Assembly: GCA_029204225.1 (NCBI GenBank)
Contig: CM055106.1
Coordinates: 6,915,156 to 6,979,155 of the forward strand
From: Diphasiastrum complanatum
Lineage: Eukaryota; Streptophyta; Lycopodiopsida; Lycopodiales; Lycopodiaceae
Direction of reading: 5' to 3'
Length of the DNA: 64,000 nt
The translations under genes were made by a program, and so were the position numbers. How positions within the stretch are numbered: the first letter of the stretch is position 1; every line of letters starts with the position of its first letter. Below are positions 33,711 through 46,317 of this stretch, one piece after another. The notes under the pieces are model-generated. The model was not told the DNA's origin, did not search any database, and worked only from the letters and a program-made list of their open reading frames with translations.

Positions 33711-35754
33711 CTTATTTCATGTACATATACTATTTTGCACAACACCATCGATATAACTAGTTTGGATGATATGTATGGACATTCTTCAAACTCGTGTCTA
33801 TTTAGATCAACAAACTCATATTTGACAAACATATCACTCTCTAGTCTATACATATTTAGGGCATAGCATTTTCATTCAAAGGCAAGGCCATCATGAAAGA
33901 AATCTACTTTTCACCTTGCTTTTTGTCTTGCTAATAAAAATATCAACCCAATTTTTTTGGCCCTTAGCACTCTTTTAGAAGTCACATGATGTTATTGAAG
34001 TGCAAATGATGCATAACTTAGTTTCAAGCCACTTACACCCTTATTTTGTGCTCATCAACATATTGATTTAGATTTATTTTCTATAATGTGCTGGGAACTA
34101 CAAGTTGTCCCTCTTTTTTGCTTTTTAAAAAAAAAAAACTAAACTCATAAAAACTAGTAATGATTCACAAAATATCTACACATTCATTGCTTGGTGCATA
34201 TGTCTAGCTAGGTCACAAGTCAATATTGTTGCTTCCAATTGGTGGGCCCTTCAAAATTCTCCCCTCTTTAAGTTGCATAGATCTTGATTGGACCCTAATT
34301 ATTGACAACACTTTATTGCCCTTTTCAAAAGATAAAAGTCACAAGCTTAAAATCAAGTGAAATTTGAAGTCTATGAGTAGGGACATTGTTCAATGCATTC
34401 ATAATGTTAGATTGTCATGACTCCCTATCTTCAATATAAGGTGGAAATTATACAAAGTTTAAGCCTCAAAAATAGCTCATTGAACAAATTACACAAGCAA
34501 TTGAGAAAAAAGATTCTCAATACTTGCTTCACATATGCCTGCTCACCAAGCTCTATGGCAAATATGCATACAAGCCAATGAGATTTTCTTCAATAGGATG
34601 GACTCAATTTTCGCTATGGTTGTGTCAAAATCTAAGAGATGAAAACCAAAATAACTTATTACAACACACTAGATTAGATTTCCAACGGAGCAAGCCACAT
34701 TGTTGAGGACAAACGCACAAACAAACGCTAACAACCATACTTTAATAAGTATGACAACACTATAGTGGTTGCCATAAACTTGTTGCAAAAGGTCAAGAGA
34801 AAAACAATAAACAGTCTAAATCAACAAGGTGCTCAATAAAGACGTTCAAAGATGTATACAGATCCCAAATACCTCAAAATTCCACCATGGCTTCCATCAT
34901 AGTTGTCCTTACAAAAGAATAAAATTTACAAACAGCCAGCCAACAAAACCAAACGTTCCTCCCCTCTTGCCAATTTGGAACATATGCAAGGATGCTTGTC
35001 AACCCTACACCCCAAGATGCTACAATCATTAGCATGACACTCCACGCAATACAATTTGATGCATGTAATCCATGTGTGATTGTTCTCTTGACAGGACGAG
35101 AGACTATGTTGTGCCCCATTCAACTGATACATGAACATGCTCTATGCTATAGATTGTCTACTAGGCCTTTCCCCTATTCTATAACTTTTGCCCAAGTACG
35201 TTTTCAAATTTCTAATCACACCCAATAGCCTCTATCCATTAGCTAGATATACCCCACTACATTTGATTTTGGTACTGGACCCTCAAGAAACAATCCCCTC
35301 AAAAATGAGTTAGATTCTCAGATAACATTTTTTCTAGTCTTTTTCGTCTTCCTTGAGATGATATTGTGGACATTGCTTCCAAATACTTTAGTCTGGTATC
35401 ATGGTTACTTCAAGAAGGTTTTGCTTGTTAATTTAGATAACTCTACATCCACAACCAAGGTTACAATAATTTGATTAGTTTGATATCCATGCTCTACTGC
35501 ATGCAGAATTGTTTAGCTAGAAGCATATCATACAAGTTCTCATCCTAGAAACCATATGAAGTAGAATTTGATGCTGGTTTACGAAGGATGTTATTTGAGA
35601 ACAAAAAAAGAGGTTGAGGCTGTTACGAGGTTCACAAGAGAACAAAAATTTGGCCCAAAATATCCTAAACATTCATTAACAGAAGTACCTGATAGGATAC
35701 CACATTCATTTTTAAGAGCATTTTATGGCATGTATTGTCCTTTGTTTCCATAGA
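33710..35754. other. Non-coding stretch, no gene seen
   Basis: AT-rich DNA with a short poly-A at 34127-34138. No coding or transposon motif that I can support. Confidence 0.45.
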
Positions 35755-35880
35755 AAAGCCCATGGGCTTTGAAGCATAAAAAACATTATGCCCATATCCT
35801 TAGGCATAAAGGGCCTAATGCACATAAAGCCCATGGGCTTTGGACCATAAGGGCAGTATGCCCATAAAGCCTGTGGGCTC
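35755..35880. repeat. 40-bp tandem repeat built on a 16-bp palindrome
   Basis: The perfect palindrome AAAGCCCATGGGCTTT occurs at 35755-35770 and 35826-35841, with a decayed third copy from 35866 (AAAGCCTGTGGGCT). Each is followed by a CATAA...TATGCCCAT segment; an extra half unit sits at 35796-35825. GGGCC and GCCCA motifs of this type resemble plant site II/TCP elements, but the region lies downstream of ERCC1 and no function is known. Confidence 0.75.
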
Positions 35881-36080
35881 TCAACATAAACCAACTCATA
35901 GTTCAATGCCAGTAACAAGGTTTCAGCTAACCTTATTAAAAACTCACAAACCTATTCTAAAATCAAACTAACCTTAAAAAACTCAAAAACCTATTATGAA
36001 ATCGGTAAAAGGTTAAAATAAAACCTTAAAACTTAACATTTATATGTCCAAAAAAAAGAGTCAACAGATTGTGCAATTTG

Positions 36081-36194
36081 AAGTCTTGCCCCGGTGGATT
36101 TTATGGGTCTTTGGATCCTTGCCCGAGGACATTGTCCTCATGCAGGTCCTCGGGCAGGGCTTCTTGAACCCATAAATTCCTTGGAGCAAGACTT
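36081..36194. other. Long imperfect hairpin, about 50-base arms
   Basis: The left arm (36081-36130) and right arm (36145-36194) are complementary over nearly their whole length: AGTCTTGC/GCAAGACT at the base, ATTTTATGGGT/ACCCATAAAT in the middle and GCCCGAGGAC/GTCCTCGGGC at the top, with a 14-base loop. Size and mismatch pattern are like a plant miRNA precursor or a small foldback. I do not recognise a known miRNA. It lies 315 bp beyond the ERCC1 stop codon. Confidence 0.6.
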
Positions 36195-36508
36195 TACATA
36201 ACTAGATCCTAATGTCACCTAACAAGAAGGCTCAAACCCTTGATTGATAAATAGCCCACCTCCAACTGATCCTTGAGAATCAGCAAATCATGGAAGTTGG
36301 TTCATGTTAAGTTAATCCGTATAGCCACGGGGACATGAAGGCCCATGCACTCCTCTAATGGTACAGCACAAAGACTTCCTTAGATCACCCATACAAAACA
36401 TCATCCATCCAATAGAACTGGAGGAGTGTTTGAATTATACTCATGCTTCTATGGGCATCAAGCCCTCCTCTGCTCATTCTTGCAAAAATCCGTAAGTCAA
36501 TGGAGGAG

Positions 36509-39500
36509 TTAACTGACATTGTCAGTTCCACATTTAATTTCATCTGCTTTATCCTCAGTGACAGTCTCATTCTTTGTATCCAAAAATGGTTTCTTATCAT
36601 CACCAAACTTAGCATAAACCCTATCTAAGGCCTTGCGAACAGAAGTGTGCGGTGCATCCAACAGTACATTATTAGCTTCGTTGGCAGTGCAATCAGCAGC
36701 ACTGGATGTGCCACATGAGCTATCTAGATTTTGATTTTCTGAAGGCTTCAAACTGGAACTACTGATCCCAACATCACTCAGTCGCAGTTGCTTTGAAGTA
36801 CGCCGAAAGGGTTCATGGAAAGCGTCATAAAGGCGCTTAACCTGTCCACATGCCAACAAAAGATAAGATCCAAGCTCCATGCAAAAAGGCTCACTTACCT
36901 TCCAAATGTTTTCCTTTGATAGCATGTCCACCAACTCAAACAAATGAAGCTCTTGCTAAACAATCCAAGAAAATATGGAAGAACTGGGGTAAATTTATTT
37001 TAAATCTGACACATTAGAATCAAGATGCAAATCCAGTAATATTCTGAATCGATTCAAAAGCCTACAAATCGAGATTCACGAACTATGTAAAGAACGAAGT
37101 AATGGGAACAGTTACAAATACCAGATTTTTGATTGAAATGTCCAAGCCAAAGAGTAACTGCATGACGACCTGACCTCAAATATTGCCTAAATGGAAAAAT
37201 AGATACTATATAGATCGAGAGAAAGCCAGACCTTTTTTTCTCCGATTCCGGGACAGCATGCAAGTTCCTCCATGGACGACCCCATTATAGCTGCTAATGT
37301 CTGCACAAACATCATCAGCAACATAAATCGAATTGTATGATGGGCACATCCCACAAGCATAAAATTTAATGGAAGCATGCATTTCAGATACGTTCATACA
37401 ACAATCAGACCTCAAGGGCTTTGGAAGTAGGCCCTCTGATAACAGCCCTCTGTTGTGACATATTTTATATTAGCAAAAAAATTGAAATTGAGAATTAAGC
37501 TTATGGCTTTGAGTAGTGATGAATGCATACCCCAAAAGTTGAGCCAAGAGTCATAACATCAGTCTTGTTGACATGACGAACAGTCTTCAACACGCTAGAG
37601 AGCTGCCAGCCATTGACATAAGTCAAAATATTAGCATAAACATACAATAAACCCAAAAGTGAACCATAAGTCCCATTGGTTTTTATTTATAAAAAGGATG
37701 TATCCTTTACTTTCCATGACTTTCTTACTCCAAGACTAAGACCGAGATATCAATCTTGCAAACGAATTCACAAGTCCAGTCTCTCAATGTGGAAGCTAGA
37801 CTCCAATGCCAAGTAATTCCTTGCTAGTGTTGAGTTGGGATTTTGCTTTGTTGTACTAGAATAACTAAATGCTTAAGCGATAAGCGATGGAAATGGCAAC
37901 ATGATACTAAGTACCAAGATTTAACCTGAAACCCTTATTCAATAATAAAGATTTGGATCCCACATCAGTACAACATACTGGTCCCTCACCTTGACCATAC
38001 ACTGCACAATCCATGCCTCATCTATAACGACATAAGCAGAGAATGAAGGAGCTTACTCTTGACAGATAATCATTGTCAGTACGCTCTTGAATGTCATCAG
38101 CAGGTTTATGTTCATACATCTTGATTGTTTCCAGGTATCGAGCACATTCTTCGAGACTGCAACCCTCCATCCAATTCAACAATCCAGGCGTTAAATGATT
38201 TTTCCATGACTCACTATAATTCACATACAAAAAAACCTTGTTAAGAAAGCAAAAACTTGGAAATCTGTAAGGTTCATGTTATCTAGGCTACTCTGCCCAG
38301 TTGTGCCCAAATGTGTATTTGCTTTTGGGACGCATCTAAAGCTAGTGAAGTATATGTCAAAACAAAATGAACAGATATACAGGGTCGGACTTCATAAATG
38401 TAAGGCACTGAGCAGAGGAAGTCAGGACATTGTAACATCAAAAAGCTAGTAAACGTATTTCACAATATAGGAAATGGGTGTTCCATTTTCTGCACTGTCA
38501 ATTGAAAAAACTATAAAGCAGGAAGAATAGTGCTCCACTTCCTTGTGTGTCGATCCTTCGGTTCAAACTATTATGCACCAAAGGGTTGCAATTGAACCCA
38601 AAGAAATGGAAAATTGTTGCTTAAATCAGTTTAAGCATTAACGTAAACCTGGAGGACAAAATTCATCTGTGGAATCTGCCTCTGAACATCTAATGAAAAA
38701 CAGTGACTCACTGTTGCAGGAAAGAACTGGCTATTGTGCATACCTCCAAGCACACACTAGGGAGCAATCATGTAAAAGTGCTGTTTTGGTGACTTCATGC
38801 AAAGGTTTGATCACGTCTTCCTGCATCAGATAGCTTCACAATATGAATTTAACAGGCTAAGAAAGAACAGAAACAGTAAGTAGCTTAGCTCCTTAATAGA
38901 GCCCAAATTTCACATATAGTTATTCTCTCATCACAATTCACCACGTCCACATGGCAAAGAACAATGCGTAGATGAAAGCTTTTCAGCAACTCCCGAATCC
39001 GAAAGTAGAGGTAGTCAGGATGAAGCAAGTGATAACGCAAACTGCCAACATCAATGGACACATGTAAACAATCATGTCACAATAATAAACAAGCAAAACT
39101 TTACTCCTGAACAAATCAAATGAGCCGACAGAAGTAGCAAATAGACACTGTCCACCGTCATTCGTGTACTAAGCATCTATGTAGTACTAAAGAGCTTCTT
39201 TCCATAATAGAAACCTTGGGCTACGGAACAACCTGATTTATGCTCGTATGGAATGTAATTTTTATTTGATTATTCACAAATGAACAGATTATATATTTGA
39301 CTTTTTATTTGTTCCGTGATTTTATTGTTGTGAATCCATTCTATATGAAAAGGACAGACCATACCCTTTAAAAACCAAATGAGTAAGGAGTATACCACAT
39401 AGCGTGAAGTACCAATAGACCCTTAAAACTCCTGTGTTATAGATATTCCAGTATACACTCACGAGCTTAAGAGCAAGTCAAGAAGAAACTCTTGTGCACC

Positions 39501-42500
39501 ATGTAAAGATCACCTTGTCACAACAAGGATCACAAAAAAGTTAAAGAAAGAGTTAAGGTGAAAGACTATTCTATGAATGTCACAACTCTTAAGCCCAGCT
39601 AGTGTAACTCCTTGCAAGTATCAAGGATTTGTGTAAGGCATGGAAATTCCATTGTCAACTTAATTCATGACAGTGGAAACGCACTGTCCCATATTTACAA
39701 TTGAAAATTAAAATAAGCAATGAGCTAATTACAGGTGAGACATTACGGGCAGACATGTGCACCCATTCTTATCTATCATTTGGATCATACACCATAGCAC
39801 TTCAGCCTGCCATTTAATATTTGGCATTCCATGCAATGCTTATGTTAGTGTTCAGAAGAAGACCCTGAGAACCTACAAATAAACCTTGGGAACTTACCAT
39901 TCTTTCAAATTAGCTAGCTGGGGGCTTAAGTTCAGCTTCCGTATAGCAGATACTATTTTTATTATTACTACACAATTGATAATCATTGTTTTACAGTGCT
40001 TACTCTATACATTTGCAATGTCCTCAACATTTTGTGAATGTTTTGGTAATAGCCTGGTATCAGAGCATCCTTCCTGGTTGGGAGAAAGTGGGAGTTAACT
40101 TTCTACAGGCTTATTTATCCATCTACAGTGGGCGCTACAACACTTGCACTCCAACTAGTGGCACTTTGGGTGAAAACACTGATTTTAATTTCGTGCGTCT
40201 AACTTTCGCTGCCGTGGTTAGAACTTGGATTTGGGATCCAGCTGCTGCATTGGCTTCCTTTAATCAAATCCCTGAAAGAGATATTTAAGTTTGTCAAATT
40301 TGGCTTTCCAAAGATAAGGGGCTAGAATATCAACATATGCTAGTCTCTAAAGGCTTGTCTCTTTCATACCTCTTGGTGGAGTTTGAGTAGAATTTCACAT
40401 TGCTACGTTTCCTACAATATGATGCTCCTAATGCACTTCACTTGCCAAGAAAGTGCCTAAGAACTGATTATCTTTTTCATGTGTCTGGTTGAAACATTGG
40501 TTCCTCCTACAATAGGTTATATTTCACAAGGAGAGTATTGAAAGGCAAAGAGCACTCAAATTCCTTTCCAAGTGCTTAATCTCTCTCATCATTCACAAAA
40601 AATTGATTGAGTTTGTATAAAAAATTGATTTTCTCATGGTTAGGGAGTACAAAATCCTATTTTCTAGGGGTTTGATATCTATTTGCTTATAGCTTTTAAG
40701 CCAGCATGTGCTAGTCAAAAATGCTAAAAACAGTTCATTTACTTCACATGCACAGCTACCTGGTTCAGCAGTTCTTTGTTATTTTTTATATGGTTAAGAC
40801 GAGCGTGGACTATGGTAAAGGTCTAGAGCTGAGTTATGCATAGTCATCATCAAGGGTAAGCTGCATACGTTCAAAATAAGGGTTGGTGGCCCAGGCAAAC
40901 TCAAGGGTCCTGTTAACGGTGGTCAGTCTACTAACAATCTATTTTTGTCTTGAATCAAGCAAGCAAGTTCATGGAGATGGCCCACAGAAACAAACGAACT
41001 TCACAACCAAATAAGCTTCAGATCTTGGCTTTCGAGTTCTTTCCATAACCAAAGTATCATATGTATGAATGGTAATTGTAAGAATGTCATGTATATATAT
41101 GGCACATGAGTCGAGCAAATTTTAGCACACACCTTGAGTACTCACACAAGCAGTACAACTATACAAGGCATATACGCGTACGGTTGCAACATTGTTTGTC
41201 AATCTTACATAAAACATGAAGTTTCACAAACATTGTTGTAGAATGAAATTAATTCAAAAGACCATTAAAGAATAAATATCGTGGCCTTTATCCTTGAGGA
41301 CCATAAAGGAATCATCATTCCCTACAAATTCTAGTTTGCAAGATATGTAAGTTGTAGCTAATGAAGTCTGCTTCATTGTATTGATAAATACAAATCACAA
41401 CCCTTAGGCACTTGATTGTTTACAAACCAACAAACACAACCATCATTGATACAAGATACCTGAGATAGAGAGCACAAGAAGTTTGACCAAGTACGTAATC
41501 AGGAACAATATCCCCAAACATCCACCTCACATTTCGTATGTGCTTCAATATGGGGTTACCTTGCTACAAATCAAGTAAAAAAGTCAAGAGATTACACCTT
41601 CAAAGGATAGAACAACATTCTAATATGAAAATATGTAGGAGAAATAACAATCAAAGGGACAATGCAACAAACCATCGCAAGCTCTTGTTGTATCATTGAA
41701 TCTCTTAACAAAGTGCAATTCATGATCTCTTTCTTTCATAATGCAAAAATGCCAAGTTCAATAAACTATTGAGCAAATTTATCCTTGGTATCAATATGAA
41801 TGTGCAATTTTTCATAAGAGATGACCACCTGTTGTGTAATTTTTTCCTTGATACCAATATGAATGAGCAACTTTAAATATTAGTAAATAAATTATTGTAT
41901 TTAATCACAATGTTTGAATCAGCTGACAACATGGTTATGTTTCCTTACATCATGGGATTATGCCCTTTAGCATACTTGACCATACGAATACATTACTTGC
42001 AACGACAACTCTTTCATGTATTTTGTTATTCATATTGATGTACATGGGGAATGTGTCCTCCAAGCTTCTTAACAACTAATCACAGTGCTCCTTTTCTTTG
42101 CATCATAGAATTAATGAACCGTCCACGGTTCACCACGGTTCTGAGAACCGTACGGTTCACAATTTTTTTTGCCTGGAACCGTGTTGAACCGTACAGTTAA
42201 TTTGTTTTTGTTTCCCACCCCCAAAAAGAGCTCAAAAAAATGCCAAAAAAAATCTGTGACATCTGTGAAATCATTTGTGAAATCAGAGGACCATTTGTGA
42301 AATCTGTGAAATCTGGTTCAATCTGTGCAATCATTTGTGAAATCAGATCCAAAAATCTGTGAAATCTGGTTCGATCTGTGAAATCATTTGAGAAATCAGA
42401 GGACCATTTGTGAAATCTGTGAAATTTATGAAATGAGGACCAAAAATGCCTTGGGAGGGGTTTTGGGGGGAAATTGGGAAAAAAATAAATTAATTAATTA

Positions 42501-43603
42501 ATCAATTAACTACAGGAACCGTACCATGAACCATGAACCGTGGTACGGTTCTCACCACGCTGGGAACCAACCGCGGGTTCTATGCTTTACATTATGATGG
42601 AATGTCATTCTTTCATTGAATCCAGCTTTTTGTGGGTCCCTTTCACTTTCATCATTTCTAGAACCTTCAAATATATTCATGTAGATTCATGTTAAGCAAC
42701 AAGAACTTGGGCTTCAAGACAACGTGATGATTATCATATAAATCAGAGAAGTCACAATATATTGGCATTACACATTCTCTTTGTATCAGAAGAATCACTG
42801 AGTATATATTGGCATTACACATTGCCTTTAAATGAGAACAAACACTGAGTAGTTCATATGTGAGAGCAATAAATCCCATCTTGACCCAGTATTGGCATCG
42901 GTCTTTCTTGTTCTTTTGAAGCCCTGTATTGATTACGTCAATGAAAGAAAGGGAAAGATAGTGTAAGCGTATGGTACAAAAGAACACACCTGCCGACGAC
43001 TCACTAAAATTGCATTTCGGGCTTGTGCCGCAGATGGAATTGAGCTGCCACAAAAAAGAACATGCTTAAACCTTAACTCTGAAACCACTTTCAACTATTA
43101 AATGCATGAAAACTTCTTGTCACCGAAAGAATTCTCACTCTAAGCTGCCATATTTACAGTCTTTCCAAGTCAAGTTCCAATTTTTTTCCATGAAGCAGTG
43201 TTAATGGTATATCTTACGTACTTTTCCAACTACTTTAGTTGCCGGAATCAAGTGTTGCTGAAACTACTTACTTTATAGCAGAGGTCTGCTTTCCTTGAGT
43301 ATTGCCAAGCCCAGATGAGGTTGTAGCTGCCGAAGAGGGAGGCGGGGCTGGAGGAGGTGGAGAGTAGAATTCGCTGTTCCTGACAAAGGCAAAGGCTTGT
43401 GCAAAAGAGGTGGGTTGAGCAGCACTTGTGGATGGAGATGGGGAGGAAGAGGACGTCGCTGCATTGGCTGAGGGCCGGTAAAGCAATGGAGGGGGTTGCG
43501 GCCTGAAATGCTCGGAAACCTCCACATGAGAAGGAATGTGCACCAACGGCTTCTTCGTCTGCGCTCCTGCTCCCTCTCCACCTCCCTCCTTTGTCGTTGC
43601 CAT
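36509..43603 (-). CDS. ERCC1: ERCC1 DNA excision repair protein, nine exons
   Basis: Non-catalytic partner of the XPF endonuclease, which cuts 5' of DNA lesions in nucleotide excision repair, and acts in crosslink repair and recombination. Exons on the minus strand: 43603-43272, 43044-42990, 41563-41460, 39041-38942, 38820-38744, 38156-38057, 37602-37531, 37300-37232, 36841-36509. All junctions are GT-AG, phases agree, and the joined frame is 413 residues plus TAA. The N-terminus is low-complexity with [20 protein letters not shown]; the central XPF-binding/DNA-binding domain has [46 protein letters not shown] and CSLVCAW; the C-terminal double helix-hairpin-helix has [21 protein letters not shown] and [15 protein letters not shown] plant-type tail follows. 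Length matches plant ERCC1 (about 400). Intron 8 has a weak donor (GTCTGG). Introns 2 and 3 exceed 1.4 and 2.4 kb and carry repeats. The start is the ATG just upstream of ATTKEGG. Confidence 0.95.
40055..40066 (+). other. Copia primer-binding site relic in ERCC1 intron 3
   Basis: A perfect TGGTATCAGAGC inside intron 3, on the strand opposite to ERCC1. It suggests an LTR to its left (ending near 40054) and a leader or gag to its right. Confidence 0.6.
40067..40480 (+). pseudogene. Possible retroelement coding debris in ERCC1 intron 3
   Basis: Coding-like sequence follows the primer site: [20 protein letters not shown] and [11 protein letters not shown] up to TAA at 40286-40288, then [21 protein letters not shown] do not recognise a domain. 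By position it may be the start of a gag-like ORF; its short distance from the primer site argues for a deleted leader. Confidence 0.35.
42103..42584. mobile_element. Foldback element with internal tandem repeats in ERCC1 intron 2
   Basis: The ends are complementary over about 80-100 bp: the left arm (42103-42205) has repeated GAACCGT and ACGGTTC motifs (CCACGGTTC, GAGAACCGTACGGTTC) and ends CAGTTAATT; the right arm (42500-42584) is its imperfect reverse complement (AATTAACTACAGGAACCGTA ... TGGTACGGTTCTC). The middle (42252-42437) is a tandem array of ATCTGTGAAATC-type units. It has no ORF. This is a non-autonomous foldback transposon; superfamily not determined. Confidence 0.65.
42252..42437. 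repeat. Tandem repeat array inside the foldback element
   Basis: Repeated AATCTGTGAAATC and ATTTGTGAAATCAGA units with interspersed GGACC and GGTTC; a longer period of about 90 bp is visible (42280 and 42383 copies of TTGTGAAATCAGAGGACC or its variant). Confidence 0.75.
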
Positions 43604-43700
43604 CACTGCCCCTTGCCTCTCTCAACCAGCTTTATCTGGATTTTTTTTACCAGCCTAACCCTAGAACCAGAAAATTGGCATGCGCCTTACGAGACAGACA
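43604..43700 (-). promoter_or_regulatory. ERCC1 5' leader and proximal promoter with telo-box
   Basis: The plus-strand sequence AACCCTA at 43657-43663, 54-60 bp upstream of the ERCC1 start, matches the plant telo-box often found in leaders or promoters of housekeeping and DNA-metabolism genes. No TATA box is evident. Confidence 0.3.
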
Positions 43701-44090
43701 CAACAACAATTGTAGAGGCCAGCTTACTGAAACCGCTTGCAATGAAACTAAAATCAGATTTTGCTGATTTTGAAAACTAGATAATCTCCCGATCCAATGT
43801 CGATGACCTTGTCAGGCCCCTTGCCCAATTACAAATACCAGAACCTGTAAACCTTGATGAAAAATCGGAAGAACTAGGAATTGCACCAGACTGTGATGAT
43901 ATTTGTTTACATTGACATTGAGCCGTGCATCGATGAAGTTACGTCCTCGGCCATCTCTTCAAGAAAACGTATCTACCAAAGAACAAATTCCATAGAAAAT
44001 CTTCCATCAAAGAGCAAAGTTCAAAGAAAAGCTTCCTTGGGCTTCCCTGTTTTAACAGGATTTCCGGTACCAGATGATCGGCCATAGCTG
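43701..44090 (+). other. Possible coding remnant upstream of ERCC1
   Basis: The plus strand reads SLLKPLAMKLKSDFADFEN, then after a stop NVDDLVRPLAQLQIPEPVNL, with a further ORF to 44087 in another frame (SSRKRIYQRTNSIENLPSKS). Composition looks coding-like, but I recognise no family and cannot build a spliced frame. It could be part of a divergent neighbour. Confidence 0.25.
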
Positions 44091-45695
44091 GATCATGCAA
44101 AAAAGCATGAAGCAACTTGATTTGGGCATCAAAATTTCCTGTAGTTGTGCTGAATTTCTGGCATAATTACACGAGGAATAGAATACAAACACGGGGAAGA
44201 CGAAGAAAGAAGGTTGCCATATAGGTGCCTGCCCGGGTGGTATCAGCACTGCTATTAACACTAGTATCATACAACAAAACAAACACCCAACAAAACAAAC
44301 ACCCAACATGCATGCATTCTTTTGTACTTTGAGATGGTTTTTTCATCTTTTATTAATAAAAACAGCAAGTTTTTTTATAGGATTGGTGTATGATTTTGTA
44401 ATATTAGGGTGGATATGCGATCGGCTTGGGCTGGTTTTAGCTCATCAATGCACATATTGATATTCAAATTAGGGCACAAAATTAGATTTTAACATGATAT
44501 AAATATAGTATCCACTTTTAGTTGGTTTCCAGAATTTACACGTGATAAATATTATTCATGGTCTCCCAAAGACATTGGTGAGCAAAATCATAGGCATATT
44601 ACATTTAAAAAGGTCATGCTTTTCATTAAATGTATATTACCTTTGATAAAAAATTTCAATTTTTAAAAAAATTCTATACTTAATACCCGGGTTTATGCTC
44701 AGTCGATATCACCCTTGCAATACCCAAGCCGGTTGATACCAGCCACCAATTTATAAAACTAGTTATAGTTATACCAGACTGGTATCAATTTTTTTTTAAG
44801 AGTGTAATACCAGGACCCGGTTGGTATTAATCTTAATACTTGCCCAACACTGGAAATATCCAAAATCGACCTACTGGCTGTGGGAAACCCTAACTGTGTA
44901 CTTGGCAAATACAGAGCCCTATTAGGAGGGCCACATAGAGGATAGCCTCTGGAGGCAACCTCCTGAAATGTGGGTGTCAGCCACATGTCAAAGGTAGCAC
45001 CTATTGTGACCAGAAGCAGGCAACAGAAGGATAGAATCAGACAACACAAAGCAGCAACGGCTGCCTCCGGAAGTAACCTGCTTTCGAAGGTTGACTTTTT
45101 CAACCTTCGAGGCCTCCAAAGATTAGGGCTTACTTTTGAAGGTAGGAGAGAATCTAAGATGTAAATTTTTTCGTACTTCGATCATGTGGCCCTACCTTCT
45201 CTCTCTCGCCTAGCTACATCAAACCTTGAGCCCTACTCCTAAGTAAGCCCTGAGAATGCCTATCTCTCTCTATGTGCATAATATGTGCCACCATTGGTGA
45301 GGAGTGCTCTATCTCAAGAATATTCTAGATATATCTCTTTCTAAAACTTTTACACATGAATTTTTTATTACATTTTAGAGTTTTTCTAAGCCCTAAAAAT
45401 TTTAGAGACCCAATTACATTTTTTCCATCTTAGGATATTCGAATTACTTTTCTCTTGCCCTAACTCCCAAATTCTCTTAAAAACCCCTAAGCCTAACTAC
45501 GATGCCCATAAAAGGTGCATCTACTAAATTCTTTCGCGTTGTTCCAATTTGCAAGGATTCTCTCTCTTCTTAGTTAGTTTGGTTTTACTTATGTTGTTTT
45601 GACGACATTGCTCCTTCTTGGTGCCATCCATTATGATGTACTTGTTCGTCTTATATGCCTTTTGGCATAGAAAAGACGCTAATAAAGCTTCTTCT

Positions 45696-45698
<3 letters not shown>
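44091..45698. other. Non-coding stretch; possible gypsy LTR debris
   Basis: No gene seen. Near 45618-45634 TTGGTGCCATCCATTATG resembles the TTGGCGCC-type primer sites of plant gypsy elements and follows a stretch that could be an LTR. Evidence is thin. Confidence 0.3.

Positions 45699-45768
<70 letters not shown>
45699..45768. repeat. (TC)n microsatellite
   Basis: About 35 TC repeats preceded by (CTT)n. Confidence 0.97.
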
Positions 45769-45771
<3 letters not shown>

Positions 45772-46036
45772 TCACATTATCGCTATTTTCATCCAAAGCT
45801 ATAAAAACCCCAAAAATTGAAAAATCTGCTTATTCCTCTCTCCCTTGCGATTTTATACATGGTTTCTCTCTCTGGAAGCTTCCAAAAACACACATGTTCT
45901 CTCTCTAGAAGCTTCCAATAACACTCACGTTCTCTCTCTAGATTTTCAAACCCACATCAACTATCCTTCAAGGACGTCTTAGGGCAAACGTGGACCAATG
46001 GAAATCTGCAAATCCCATTTTGTCTAACTAGGGTGA

Positions 46037-46039
<3 letters not shown>

Positions 46040-46122
<83 letters not shown>
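46040..46122. repeat. (TC)n microsatellite
   Basis: About 41 TC repeats. Between it and the previous tract there are several scattered TCTCTCTCTAG blocks. Confidence 0.97.
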
Positions 46123-46124
<2 letters not shown>

Positions 46125-46317
46125 AGAAATTTCTTAAAAATGACTTTTGGAAACACAAAATTATATGTTCTAATTTTTTTAGTTCATTTTTGCAATGCTT
46201 TATATGACATAATTTTCCTACCCGTCAAATGGGCAGAGCATTATACACATAATCCCTTAGACAATCTGCTCTTAAACCAAAACCTAAAAAACTAAAAATA
46301 AAACTATGTTCACACTA

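Noticed and set aside
39986-40288. Reading [11 protein letters not shown] as a PPR protein fragment
   Set aside because: Only a short resemblance; no repeat of 35 residues follows, and the copia primer site just upstream offers a better explanation.
43248-43625. Alternative overlapping minus-strand ORFs of 125 and 102 residues at the ERCC1 start
   Set aside because: The frame containing [20 protein letters not shown] and leading in phase into exon 2 is the ERCC1 frame; the others are composition-driven.
44052-44309. Hydrophobic minus-strand ORF as a membrane protein
   Set aside because: Only 85 residues, low complexity Cys/Leu-rich, no start context or homology that I can see.
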